64,000 nt of DNA from the NCBI RefSeq assembly GCF_014641195.1, contig NZ_BMHQ01000001.1, forward strand, positions 149,199 through 213,198. The letters run 5' to 3'. This stretch comes from Marinithermofilum abyssi. Lineage in GTDB: Bacteria; Bacillota; Bacilli; Thermoactinomycetales; DSM-45169. Of the stretch, positions 34,947 through 44,039 are shown one piece after another; positions within the stretch are counted from its first letter, which is position 1; every line of letters starts with the position of its first letter. The translations under genes and the position numbers were made by a program. The notes under the pieces are model-generated. The model did no database searches. It worked only from the letters and a program-made list of their open reading frames with translations, and had not been told where the DNA came from.

Positions 34947-36905
34947 ATGTACTGGGAACGGATCAATGCAAGGGATCGCTTTATGGCAACAAAAGAAATC
35001 TCGTCAGAGATCCGTAATCCGATTGCCGAATCATGGATGCGAAGTTCAAAGCATCAAGTTAACCCTTTGTTGCCCCGGGCACCAAAAACGCTTTCAAAAC
35101 AAAAGCTCATTCAGTTGCAAAAATCAAAAGCTATTGGTCAGGCATTTCAATCGATTTCACCGAATATACAGACTAACCTGGATGACAAATATGCTGTTGC
35201 CCTATCCGATCATTCCGGGCAAATTATTTACCTCCAAGCGAACGGTCGATTGTATGAGGGTTTGGAATCGGTAAATTTTATACCTGGGGGAAATTGGAGT
35301 GAGACGATCTGTGGAACGAACGCCATCGGTACTTCGCTTGCGTCAAAGACACCCGTAACCATTTACGATGCGGAACACTATTGTGAACCTTGGCAACCAT
35401 TTTCCTGTGTAGGCGTTCCCATTTGGCATCCCGTTACCGGTCAAGTGCTGGGAGCTCTAGATTTCACCACTTTCACGGAAGATTTCCCTGACAACGGATT
35501 GATCCTGACAAACATGTTGGCTAAAAACATTGAGACAGAGTTGTATTATCAGTACCGACTCAAAATTGCCCGATTGGAAAATGCATTCTTGGAATGGGAC
35601 AAGCATATACAATACGACAGAGTTTTTGTGATCGATCGCGAGGGCAATGTTGTTCGACGTAATCATATGGATAACCTAAACCGTGCAAAAGCCGGGATTA
35701 GAAAGGACTTTGACTGGGACAATTATTTTAGTCATTTAGAAACAAAATATTCGACAAAAACAACGCCTAGCGAAGAATCCCTTCCTTTTTTGCCTGGACA
35801 ACCTATTGGAAAAATCCTACCCGTATATTTTGATCATCTTTTGATCGGCGCCGTGTTTCAAACACCTGCGATTCACCTCTCTCACACTATGAAAACCCAT
35901 GCGATGAATACAGATAAAAGCTCAAACGATTTGACAACACCTTGGGCAGACATCCTGTCTGCCCAAGGTGTTGTCGGGAGGTCCCGCGGATGGCTGGCCA
36001 TGCTTCAAAAAGTGAAGAAAGCGGCTAGCCAGGATATAACGATTTTGTTGACAGGTGAAAGCGGTACTGGAAAAGAAGTGCTTGCCCAGTTTATTCATGA
36101 AAACAGTTTCCGTAAAGACAAACCGTTTATTCCAGTGAATTGTGCTTCACTAAATCACGATCTTACCGCTAGTGAGTTGTTCGGATACGGCAAAGGGACG
36201 TTCACTGGCGGATTGAAAGAAGGAAAAGCAGGGCTGTTCGAATGCGCGGACGGCGGTACCCTCTTCTTGGATGAGATTGGTGAACTCCCCCTTTCGACCC
36301 AATCGATGCTCCTTCGTGTCTTGCAAGAAAAACAGGTGACACGTATCGGGGAACAAAAATTGCGCTCAGTGGACGTTCGCTTAATTGCTGCTACAAACAA
36401 AAATGTACGGGAAGCGGTTCATGAAGGAACGTTCCGTTCCGACCTCTATTATCGATTAAACACCATTTCATTTACTGTCCCGCCGCTCAGAGAACGAAAA
36501 GAGGACATTCCGGTTCTGGCCGAGTACTTTATGCGGAAATTTGAAAAAAAGAAAAATGTGGAGACAACCCACATCCTTGCACCAGAAACAATCGAAAGAT
36601 TGGAACGTTACGATTGGCCCGGCAATGTACGTGAACTGAAAAATACGGTTGAGTATGCTTTGGTATTTACCGAAAGTTCCGTAATCGAGTTAAAACATTT
36701 GCCGCCATTCCTTTTGGAAGACGAGCTCTGCTCGACCGATCCCTCTTTCAACGCGTCTATGGGAAAAGAAATATCGAACGAGGAACGTGAATATATCCTC
36801 AGGCTTTTGCAATCAACGAAGTACAATATCTCAAAAACGGCTCGAATCATGGGTATCTCCCGCGGCACGCTGTATAAGCGGCTGAAACAATACGATCTTC
36901 GCTAA
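34947..36905 (+). CDS. Sigma-54-dependent activator, AcoR type
   Basis: 652 residues from ATG 34947, after AGGGAGGG; the open frame runs 63 codons further up through the structured leader and is not family-like. An N-terminal GAF sensor (about 60-200, with SETICGTNAIGTSLA) is followed by a linker, an AAA+ domain (about 345-580) and a Fis-type helix-turn-helix (626-652, SKTARIMGISRGTLYKRL). Walker A GESGTGKE is at about 370 and Walker B GTLFLDE at about 437. The sigma-54 loop, normally GAFTGA, reads GTFTGG. Alcohol and aldehyde dehydrogenase genes lie next door and are the likely targets, as for AcoR-type regulators. Confidence 0.9.
   Translation: MYWERINARDRFMATKEISSEIRNPIAESWMRSSKHQVNPLLPRAPKTLSKQKLIQLQKSKAIGQAFQSISPNIQTNLDDKYAVALSDHSGQIIYLQANGRLYEGLESVNFIPGGNWSETICGTNAIGTSLASKTPVTIYDAEHYCEPWQPFSCVGVPIWHPVTGQVLGALDFTTFTEDFPDNGLILTNMLAKNIETELYYQYRLKIARLENAFLEWDKHIQYDRVFVIDREGNVVRRNHMDNLNRAKAGIRKDFDWDNYFSHLETKYSTKTTPSEESLPFLPGQPIGKILPVYFDHLLIGAVFQTPAIHLSHTMKTHAMNTDKSSNDLTTPWADILSAQGVVGRSRGWLAMLQKVKKAASQDITILLTGESGTGKEVLAQFIHENSFRKDKPFIPVNCASLNHDLTASELFGYGKGTFTGGLKEGKAGLFECADGGTLFLDEIGELPLSTQSMLLRVLQEKQVTRIGEQKLRSVDVRLIAATNKNVREAVHEGTFRSDLYYRLNTISFTVPPLRERKEDIPVLAEYFMRKFEKKKNVETTHILAPETIERLERYDWPGNVRELKNTVEYALVFTESSVIELKHLPPFLLEDELCSTDPSFNASMGKEISNEEREYILRLLQSTKYNISKTARIMGISRGTLYKRLKQYDLR
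35933..35975. repeat. Perfect 20-bp inverted repeat inside the acoR-like gene
   Basis: Arms 35933-35952 and 35956-35975 are exactly complementary with a 3-nt loop (TCC). It falls in the linker between the GAF and AAA+ domains, encoding roughly residues 329-343 without breaking the frame. No run of T follows, so it is not an ordinary terminator. Confidence 0.9.
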
Positions 36906-36907
36906 AA

Positions 36908-36948
36908 GAAAGACCTCTGCAGGGAAACACATCCCGCAGAGGTCTTTC
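36908..36948. terminator. Bidirectional terminator between acoR and the alcohol dehydrogenase
   Basis: GAAAGACCTCTGC and GCAGAGGTCTTTC form a 13-bp stem between two convergent genes, with A and T runs at both ends. Confidence 0.85.
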
Positions 36949-36954
36949 TAGCAA

Positions 36955-38013
36955 TCAGCTAAATTTCGTTATAACATTAAAGCCTTTCGTTTTATATTGT
37001 GTCATATTGTCGAACACTTCGTTGACATCAACCAAGCCGACTTCGCGCTCAACCAATCTTTTGGGATTAAGTCGGCCGGACGCAACCAAATCTAACAGGC
37101 CGCGGTAGTTCGGATGCGGGTTGCCGATACTGCCGACAAACTCAATTTCAAACGCTGTAATGAGATCAACGGGCAGAGACACAAAACCGCCTTCTTCCGC
37201 CGTGGTAAGTCCGACCTGTACATGACGGCCACCTTTTCGCAGAGACAGGACCGAGTTGAGAACTGTATCCTTAATGCCCAGCGCATCCAGTCCGACGTGT
37301 GCACCGCCTTTTGTAATTTCTTGAATTGCTTCGGGGACGTTTTCATTCTTGGCGTTAACGGTTGCAACAGCACCTTCCCGTTTGGCCGTTTCGAGTTTTT
37401 GTTCGTCAATATCGACAGCGATCACTTGAGCCCCAAGGGTATTTGCGACTTGAATGGCAGAAAGGCCGACGCCACCCGCTCCTTGAACGGCCACCCAATC
37501 ACCCGGTTGAACCTGACCCCGTGCAACACCGTGATAACCCGTCATAAAACGGCAACCCACTGCGGCAGCCGTCAAACTGTCCACATTTTCAGGAAGACGT
37601 ACTAAATTGAAATCCGCATTTCGAACCAGAACATATTCTGCATACCCGCCGTCCAGACCCGATACCAAACCAAAAATCTCAAGATTTTTACATAAGTTCG
37701 GTACCCCTTTTAAACAATACTCACATTGGCCGCAACCTGAATGAAACGGAACAGTTACGCGATCGCCCGGTCGATATGATTTTACCCCTTTTCCAACTTC
37801 CTCAACGATCCCGCCAAACTCGTGACCCGGTGTAATCGGAAGCTCGGGAGACAAACCGATCCAAGACCAATCCCCTTGCCAGGCATGCCAGTCACTCCGA
37901 CAAACCCCGCAAGCTTCGATCCGAATAACTGCGTCCTCGGGACCCGGTTGGGGATCGGGCAAATCTTGAATGTTCAGAGGTTTTTTGTGTTCAATGATAC
38001 GTGCCGCTCTCAT
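36955..38013 (-). CDS. Zinc-dependent alcohol dehydrogenase
   Basis: 352 residues from ATG 38013, 9 nt after AAAGGGG. Medium-chain family: catalytic zinc ligands in GVCRSDWH and GHEFGG, structural-zinc cysteines CGQCEYCLKGVPNLC, and the NAD fold QGAGGVGLSAIQVA with acidic DID at the end of strand 2, suggesting NAD rather than NADP. It lies between the acoR-like regulator and the aldehyde dehydrogenase, so it likely oxidises an alcohol to the aldehyde used by the next enzyme. The substrate is not evident. Confidence 0.92.
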   Translation of the reverse strand: MRAARIIEHKKPLNIQDLPDPQPGPEDAVIRIEACGVCRSDWHAWQGDWSWIGLSPELPITPGHEFGGIVEEVGKGVKSYRPGDRVTVPFHSGCGQCEYCLKGVPNLCKNLEIFGLVSGLDGGYAEYVLVRNADFNLVRLPENVDSLTAAAVGCRFMTGYHGVARGQVQPGDWVAVQGAGGVGLSAIQVANTLGAQVIAVDIDEQKLETAKREGAVATVNAKNENVPEAIQEITKGGAHVGLDALGIKDTVLNSVLSLRKGGRHVQVGLTTAEEGGFVSLPVDLITAFEIEFVGSIGNPHPNYRGLLDLVASGRLNPKRLVEREVGLVDVNEVFDNMTQYKTKGFNVITKFS

Positions 38014-38113
38014 CAAACATATCCCCTTTCAAAAGGAATGATTGACAATTTCATTAGTCGAAAAATACGAACACACACTTCACCATCTCGCTGTACCAGC
38101 GTGAAGTTCGGTC

Positions 38114-39594
38114 CTAGTTTAAGTTCACCCAGACACTTTTGACTTCCGTGTAGTTGTTCAGTGCGTAGGAACCGCACTCGCGTCCGATGCCGGACTGCTT
38201 GTATCCCCCGAAGGGAGAAGCTGCATCAAAGGCGTTGTAGCAGTTGACCCAGACGGTGCCGGCTTTGAGTTTGTTGGCGATATAATGGGCTCTCTTAACG
38301 TTTTCTGTCCAGACACCTGCAGCTAGACCGTAAATGGTTTTGTTGGCGCGTTCGATAAGATCGTCCAAATCTTCATAAGGCATAGCTGCAACCACAGGAC
38401 CGAAAATTTCTTCCTTAGCGATCGTCATTTCATCATCGACCGCAGAGAAGACAGTTGGCGACACAAAATACCCTTCGTCACGAGAACGCAAGCCTCCGGT
38501 GACGATTTCAGCCCCTTCTTTTGTACCTCTTTCAATGTAGCCGGTTACGCGTTTTAGTTGCTCTTCAGAAACAAGCGGACCCATTTCCGTTTCGGGATCC
38601 AGTCCCGTACCTAGGCGAATTTTTTGAGCATGGGATGCCAGGTCGGCCACTACATTGTCATATACCTTTTTGTGGATGAATACACGAGAACCGGCACAAC
38701 ATACCTGGCCTTGATTAAACATGACACCGGTCAATGCGCCTGGTATAGAGCGAGACATGTCTGCATCCGGCAGTATGATGTTTGGCGATTTACCGCCTAG
38801 TTCCAGGGTGACGTTTTTTACCTTATCGGCTGCTTTGCGCATGATCAGTCGGCCGACTTCGGTGGAGCCGGTAAACGCTATCTTGTCAACGTCGGGATGC
38901 TCGACCAGCGGTTGGCCAGCTGTTTCACCGAAACCGGGGATCACATTAATGACGCCTTCTGGGAATCCCGCTTCCTGGGCCAACTGGGCCAAATACAAAG
39001 CCGACAACGGGGTTTGCTCGGCCGGTTTTAATACCACCGTACAGCCCGTAGCCAACGCGGCACCTAATTTCCATGCCGCCATCAACAGCGGAAAATTCCA
39101 CGGAATGATCTGACCGACGACACCTACCGGCTCATGTCGCGTGTAGTTGAAGAACGGTCCACCGACCGGGATGGTTTGCCCGACGATTTTAGTCGCCCAG
39201 CCAGCATAATAACGGAAATGTTCGATGGCAAGCGGTACGTCGGCTTTCGTTGTTTCACGAATCGGCTTGCCGTTGTCGAGGGTATCAAGCTGGGCCAGTT
39301 CTTCCTGATGCTCTTCCATAGATCGGCCAGTTTGTAGATTAACCGGCTCCGCTGTGAGGCGGCCATCTTCGACCACGGGCCTTCGTCGAACGCCTTTCGG
39401 GCTGCCTTTACGGCTTTGTCCACATCCCGGGCATCTGCCTCGTAAACCGTAGCCAACGTTTCACCGGTAGCCGGATTTGGCGTGTCAAACGTCTTACCTG
39501 ATTCCGATTCAACCCATTGGCCACCGATGAACATCTTTTTCTTCCCCGTCAAAAATTCGCTAACCGTAGGTTTGACATCTACAACCGTCGTCAT
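38114..39594 (-). pseudogene. Aldehyde dehydrogenase with a single frameshift
   Basis: The family sequence is complete over 494 residues but in two frames. The first frame (ATG 39594, after AAGGAGG) runs to [10 protein letters not shown]; one base is missing near 39319-39321, and the second frame continues [19 protein letters not shown] to the stop at 38114. Catalytic motifs are intact downstream: [19 protein letters not shown] (general-base Glu), GQVCCAGSR (nucleophile Cys) and EEIFGPVV. If the base is truly missing the enzyme is dead; the lack of other damage also fits a recent mutation or a sequence error. It is probably NAD-dependent acetaldehyde-type ALDH under the AcoR-like regulator. 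Confidence 0.85.
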
Positions 39595-39678
39595 AAACCA
39601 TTTCCCTCCTTAGTCAAAGCCATGTTGGCCAGTCGTTTTCAATGAAGAGCAAAAATCATACCAGTATATATATTCAGA

Positions 39679-39720
39679 TTGATGACTAACCTTTATGATA
39701 GCTTCGACTCTTTTGCCCAT
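39679..39720 (+). repeat. Dispersed repeat R3, copy 2
   Basis: Matches 14877-14918 with 3 differences in 42 nt. Confidence 0.7.
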
Positions 39721-39760
39721 CGGACCGTGTTTGCTTTTTTTATGGAAACTGTTTAAACAG

Positions 39761-39797
39761 ATGAACAACTTGACCACTCTATGAACAATTTGTTCAT
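39761..39797. promoter_or_regulatory. Candidate upstream activator sites for the aldehyde dehydrogenase
   Basis: A perfect inverted repeat ATGAACAATTTGTTCAT (39781-39797) lies 20 bp, two helical turns, from a related half-conserved copy ATGAACAACTTGACCAC (39761-39777). They are about 170-200 bp upstream of the aldehyde dehydrogenase start, where an enhancer-binding protein would bind. Confidence 0.4.
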
Positions 39798-39921
39798 TCT
39801 TTGTACCCTGGCAGATCTTTTATTGCCGTAGAAATTCCTAACCGCTTGCTTTTCCATGTCTCGGGGAATACAATCGAAAGATGATCGAATCGCCAGACCC
39901 ATCAACCGGAGGTGCATAAGC

Positions 39922-40302
39922 GTGGTAAAAAAAGAGATCGCCCGCCGTCTGCTGGGTGTTTTATATAAAGTAGAAGAAAACATCAACGACCTGGAAAGCT
40001 TCGATATGGATGATTTTCTGGAAAAAGAGGACGGCTTGGACAGCATCTATGAGGATGTGATGAATACCCTGCTGGACCTCTATGACTACCCCGTTCCGGA
40101 AAAGAAAGAAGTAGGTCCAAGGGATGTCGTGCGGAGCATCATTGAAAATGAGTTTTTAAAAGACAGCATCAACGCGGACAAAACACTGGAACTGCTGGAA
40201 GAGGGAACCCGCAGTGACTGGCAGGAACGGTTGGAGGTCTATTTCTCCCGCTACGGGGTCACCAGCGACCTGCCGATGGATACGCCCAACGAGCCGTTGT
40301 AA
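39922..40302 (+). CDS. Hypothetical acidic helical protein, 126 residues
   Basis: GTG 39922 lies 9 nt after GGAGG. The protein is highly charged and acidic (LYKVEENINDLESFDMDDFLEKEDG), helical, and has no signal or membrane segment. No family recognised. It is a single gene between the aldehyde dehydrogenase and its own terminator. Confidence 0.75.
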   Translation: MVKKEIARRLLGVLYKVEENINDLESFDMDDFLEKEDGLDSIYEDVMNTLLDLYDYPVPEKKEVGPRDVVRSIIENEFLKDSINADKTLELLEEGTRSDWQERLEVYFSRYGVTSDLPMDTPNEPL

Positions 40303-40309
40303 TAAACAA

Positions 40310-40340
40310 GGCCCCATGGAGTGATCATTGGGGCCGTTTT
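40310..40340 (+). terminator. Terminator of the 126-residue hypothetical gene
   Basis: GGCCCCA and TGGGGCC around a loop containing TGATCA, followed by GTTTT. Confidence 0.75.
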
Positions 40341-40544
40341 AATCATTCGATGACGGGGCTGACTACCGTTTCATGCGCGTCCATTCCATGCCGGGTTGAC
40401 CAAATATCCGGCTCCACCTTGGTATACTTTTTTCAACCGTTGTAACGGCTGGAAAGCTATCCGCTCTGTTCATACCGGCTCACTTTCCCACTTCTCGTAG
40501 ATGGGGGCGGTGATGAAGAACTCTTCCTTTCCTCTTTCATTACA

Positions 40545-40577
40545 AAAAGCGGAGCCCTTTCGGCACTCCGCTTTTCC
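40545..40577. terminator. Terminator of the DUF302 gene
   Basis: AAAAGCGGAG and CTCCGCTTTT around an 11-nt loop; the stem ends in T runs on both strands. Confidence 0.75.
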
Positions 40578-40587
40578 TCCCCCACCG

Positions 40588-40977
40588 TTATTTCGCTTCT
40601 TCGATCGCCCGGATCATCGTGGCTTCCACGTCTTCCGCCACCGGCTTCAATCCCTCATCCCCCGTCAATGCCAGGAGGGCAGTGGGGAGGGTGAGACCGA
40701 TATGGGTTTTACCCGTTTCCTTCTCCTTGTAGACCACCACTTTGCAGGGAAGAAAGTAGCCGGCTTTTTGGTTGCGGCTCAGCACCTTCTTGGCCACGTC
40801 GGGGTTGCAAACTTCCAACACCACATATTCCTGATCCAGCTGAATTCCTTTTTCCATCAACTTGGTAGGAATGTCCAGTTTCCACAGCACGCCAAACTTA
40901 TGGTTGGCCAAAGATTGCTCCAAAGCTCGCACCGCTTCATCCACGCTTTTATCGGTTTCCACCGTATGCTCAAACAT
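40588..40977 (-). CDS. DUF302-domain protein
   Basis: 129 residues from ATG 40977, after AAAGGGGG. It matches the DUF302 fold: TDKSVDEAVRALEQSLANHKFGVLWKLD at the N-terminus, VLEVCNPDVAKKVL and LPCKVVVYKE in the middle. The family is widespread and cytoplasmic here; biochemical role unknown. Confidence 0.85.
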   Translation of the reverse strand: MFEHTVETDKSVDEAVRALEQSLANHKFGVLWKLDIPTKLMEKGIQLDQEYVVLEVCNPDVAKKVLSRNQKAGYFLPCKVVVYKEKETGKTHIGLTLPTALLALTGDEGLKPVAEDVEATMIRAIEEAK

Positions 40978-41110
40978 GTGGTTGCCCCCTTTTGAGCGAA
41001 CTATCTGTACATTGCCTATTTTACATGATACAAAACAAAATGTGGCTCTTCTTCTTCATTCCATTTTTAAAGGAGGACAATAAATGCACCGTTTGTTATC
41101 CGACTAAAAC

Positions 41111-41141
41111 AACCCCCGTCGGCTTTCCTGCTGACGGGGGC
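41111..41141 (-). terminator. Terminator of uvrBA
   Basis: CCCCCGTC and GACGGGGG form the stem, followed by TTGTTTT on the minus strand, 13 nt after the uvrA stop. Confidence 0.8.
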
Positions 41142-41153
41142 TTCCTTTTCCCT

Positions 41154-44039
41154 TCACTGATTGGAGACTTGTTTGGCCAGGTTGTCGTAGTAGGTTTCCA
41201 TCCGCTCCCGGTCGCGTTCCAGGATCGGCTTCAGGTAGCGGCCGGTGTGGGAAGCTTTTACTTCCGCCACTTCTTCCGGCGTGCCGGCAGCGACGATGGT
41301 ACCGCCCCCGTCGCCGCCTTCGGGACCCAAGTCGATGATGTAATCGGCGGTTTTGATCACGTCCAGGTTGTGCTCGATCACCAGGACGGAATCGCCGTTC
41401 TCCACCAGGCGCTGCAACACCTGGAGCAGTCGGGCGATATCGTCGATGTGCAGCCCGGTAGTGGGCTCATCGAGGATGTACAAGGTGCGTCCATTGCTTC
41501 GCTTGTACAGCTCGGAAGCCAGCTTCACCCGCTGGGCTTCCCCGCCGGAAAGCGTGGTAGCCGGCTGCCCGAGGCGGATGTAACCCAGACCCACGTCATA
41601 GATGGTCTGCAGCTTCCGCTTGATACGGGGGATGTTTTTGAAAAACTCCAGTGCCTCTTCCACCCGCATGTCCAGTACGTCGGAAATAGTCTTCCCTTTG
41701 TACTTGATCTCCAGCGTTTCCCGGTTGTACCGTTTCCCCTTGCACTCTTCACAGGGCACGTACACATCGGGCAGAAAGTGCATTTCGATCTTGATGATCC
41801 CGTCCCCGCGGCAGGCTTCACAGCGGCCGCCCTTGACGTTAAAAGAGAAACGCCCTTTTTTGTAGCCCCGTACCTTGGCTTCCGGAGTGGAGGCGAAGAC
41901 ATCCCGGATATCGTCGAACACTCCGGTGTACGTAGCCGGGTTGGACCGGGGCGTCCGACCGATGGGGGACTGGTCGATGTCGATCACTTTGTCCAGGTGT
42001 TCCAGCCCCTCGATTTTATCGTGGGCGCCGGGGATCCACTTGGACTTGTTCAGCTGCCGGGCCAAAGCCTTGTGGAGAATCTCGTTGATCAACGTACTTT
42101 TGCCGGAGCCGGAAACCCCGGTCACACAGGTGAAAACGCCCAGGGGAACCTTTACATCGACGTTTTTCAGGTTGTGTTCCCGAGCGCCTCGGATCTCCAC
42201 CCATTTGCCGTTGGGCTCCCGCCGCTCGGCCGGCAAGGGGATGAATTTGCGGCCGGAGAGGTACTGTCCGGTGAGGGAGTGTTCCATCTTCATCACTTCC
42301 TCCGGTGTGCCCTGGGCCACCACTTCTCCCCCGTGGGTGCCCGCTCCGGGGCCGATGTCGATGATGTAATCGGCGGCCAGCATCGTATCCTCGTCGTGCT
42401 CCACCACGATCAAGGTATTGCCGAGATCCCGCATCTGCTCCAGCGTACGGATCAGCCGGGTGTTGTCCCGCTGGTGCAGCCCGATGCTGGGCTCGTCCAG
42501 AATATAGAGCACACCCATCAGCTTGGAGCCGATCTGGGTAGCAAGTCGAATCCGCTGGGCCTCTCCCCCGGACAGGGTTCCGGCGGACCGGTTCAAGGTA
42601 AGATAGTTAAGCCCCACATTGACCAAGAAACCGAGGCGGCTTTGGATTTCCTTCAAAATTCCCCGGGCGATGGTCATCTCTTTCTCCGTCAATTCCAGAT
42701 CTGCGAAGAAGTCTTTCGCTTCCTGGATGGACAAACCCGTCACATAGGCGATATTTTTGCCGCCGACCAGGACACTCAAGGTTTCCGGTCGCAGCCGGGC
42801 TCCACCGCAGGTGGGGCAGGCCTTGTTGCTCATGTAGTTTTCAATTTGCTCTCGAATGGTGTCGGATCCGGTTTCCCGATAGCGGCGCTCCAGATTTTTG
42901 ATCACCCCTTCAAAACGGATGGTGATCTCTTTTAACTGTCCCAGGTCGTTTTCATAGCGGAAGGGAATCCGCTCTCCCGTTCCTTTCAACAGGATATCCA
43001 GCTCTTTTTTGGAAAGCTCTTTCACCGGCGTGTCCATGTCAATGTCGTAGTGGGTACAGGCGGACTCCAACAGGGAGGGATAATAGTTGCTGGATTTGCC
43101 CACCCAAGGCTCGATGGCGCCTTCCCGCAGCGTTTTGGTTTTGTCGGGAATGACCAGCTCGGGATCCACTTCCATCCGCGCCCCCAGCCCGTCACAGTCC
43201 GGGCAAGCTCCGTAAGGACTGTTGAAGGAAAACATCCGCGGGGAGAGCTCCTCGATGGAAAAGCCGCATTCGGGACAAGCCAGATTTTGGCTGAACAGCA
43301 TCTCCTCCCCGTCAATCACGTCGACCACCACTTTGCCATCGGCCAGATTGAGGGCCGTTTCCAAGGAATCGGTAAGCCGGGTTTCAATCCCCGGCTTCAC
43401 AACGATCCGGTCTACGACCACTTCAATGGTGTGCTTTTTGTTTTTCTCAAGTCGGATTTCTTCAGAGAGATCCCGGATCTCTCCGTCCACCCGAACACGG
43501 ACAAAGCCCTGTTTGGTGATGTCCTCCAGCAGTTTCACATGCTCCCCTTTTCGTCCGCTTACCATGGGCGCCAGGATCTGGATCCGGGTTCGCTCCGGCA
43601 GCTCCAGCACCCGATCCGCCATCTGGGTGACTGTCTGGGAGGAGATTTCGGTCCCGTGTTTGGGGCAGTGAGGCCTACCCACCCGGGCAAACAACAGCCG
43701 AAGGTAGTCATAGATCTCCGTTACCGTCCCCACGGTGGAGCGGGGGTTGCGGCTGGTCGTTTTCTGATCGATGGAAATCGCGGGAGATAAGCCGTCGATG
43801 GAGTCTACGTCCGGTTTGTCCATCTGTCCGAGAAATTGGCGGGCATAGGCGGAGAGGGATTCCACATAGCGGCGCTGTCCCTCGGCGTAAATTGTGTCAA
43901 AGGCAAGGGAGGACTTACCCGATCCGGACAATCCCGTCAAGACGACAAACTGATCCCGGGGAATGGTGACATCAATATTTTTTAAGTTGTGGACCCGAGC
44001 TCCTCGAATCACAATGTTTTCCTGCGACACGGGTATCAA
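41154..44039 (-). CDS. uvrA: Excinuclease ABC subunit A
   Basis: 961 residues from TTG 44039, overlapping the uvrB stop (TTGA); a GTG three codons in is a possible alternative. It finds DNA lesions and loads UvrB. Two ABC ATPase cassettes: GLSGSGKSS near residue 34 and [11 protein letters not shown] near 640, each with a signature LSGGEAQR. Zinc-binding cysteines are visible as [11 protein letters not shown] and [14 protein letters not shown], and CEACRGDG near the C-terminal module. Length is normal. Confidence 0.97.
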   Translation of the reverse strand: MIPVSQENIVIRGARVHNLKNIDVTIPRDQFVVLTGLSGSGKSSLAFDTIYAEGQRRYVESLSAYARQFLGQMDKPDVDSIDGLSPAISIDQKTTSRNPRSTVGTVTEIYDYLRLLFARVGRPHCPKHGTEISSQTVTQMADRVLELPERTRIQILAPMVSGRKGEHVKLLEDITKQGFVRVRVDGEIRDLSEEIRLEKNKKHTIEVVVDRIVVKPGIETRLTDSLETALNLADGKVVVDVIDGEEMLFSQNLACPECGFSIEELSPRMFSFNSPYGACPDCDGLGARMEVDPELVIPDKTKTLREGAIEPWVGKSSNYYPSLLESACTHYDIDMDTPVKELSKKELDILLKGTGERIPFRYENDLGQLKEITIRFEGVIKNLERRYRETGSDTIREQIENYMSNKACPTCGGARLRPETLSVLVGGKNIAYVTGLSIQEAKDFFADLELTEKEMTIARGILKEIQSRLGFLVNVGLNYLTLNRSAGTLSGGEAQRIRLATQIGSKLMGVLYILDEPSIGLHQRDNTRLIRTLEQMRDLGNTLIVVEHDEDTMLAADYIIDIGPGAGTHGGEVVAQGTPEEVMKMEHSLTGQYLSGRKFIPLPAERREPNGKWVEIRGAREHNLKNVDVKVPLGVFTCVTGVSGSGKSTLINEILHKALARQLNKSKWIPGAHDKIEGLEHLDKVIDIDQSPIGRTPRSNPATYTGVFDDIRDVFASTPEAKVRGYKKGRFSFNVKGGRCEACRGDGIIKIEMHFLPDVYVPCEECKGKRYNRETLEIKYKGKTISDVLDMRVEEALEFFKNIPRIKRKLQTIYDVGLGYIRLGQPATTLSGGEAQRVKLASELYKRSNGRTLYILDEPTTGLHIDDIARLLQVLQRLVENGDSVLVIEHNLDVIKTADYIIDLGPEGGDGGGTIVAAGTPEEVAEVKASHTGRYLKPILERDRERMETYYDNLAKQVSNQ

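Larger units (their letters stand above)
39595..39921. other. Divergent gap with regulator-site-like repeats
   Basis: Holds repeat R3 (39679-39720), a CTGTTTAAACAG palindrome (39750-39761), and ATGAACAA...TTGTTCAT repeats. I could not find a convincing sigma-54 -24/-12 promoter on the minus strand, only a poor TGGCC...GGCTT. Confidence 0.4.

Noticed and set aside
39595-39660. Sigma-54 promoter TGGCC...GGCTT for the aldehyde dehydrogenase
   Set aside because: The distance between the two dinucleotides is two bases too short and the flanks do not match.
41085-41108. Seven-codon plus-strand ORF after AAAGGAGG
   Set aside because: The ribosome binding site is strong, but no plus-strand gene follows and the uvrA terminator lies directly after it. 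It could be chance.
40992-42935. 647-codon plus-strand frame opposite uvrA
   Set aside because: Shadow of uvrA, full of Gly, Val and Phe from reverse codons.
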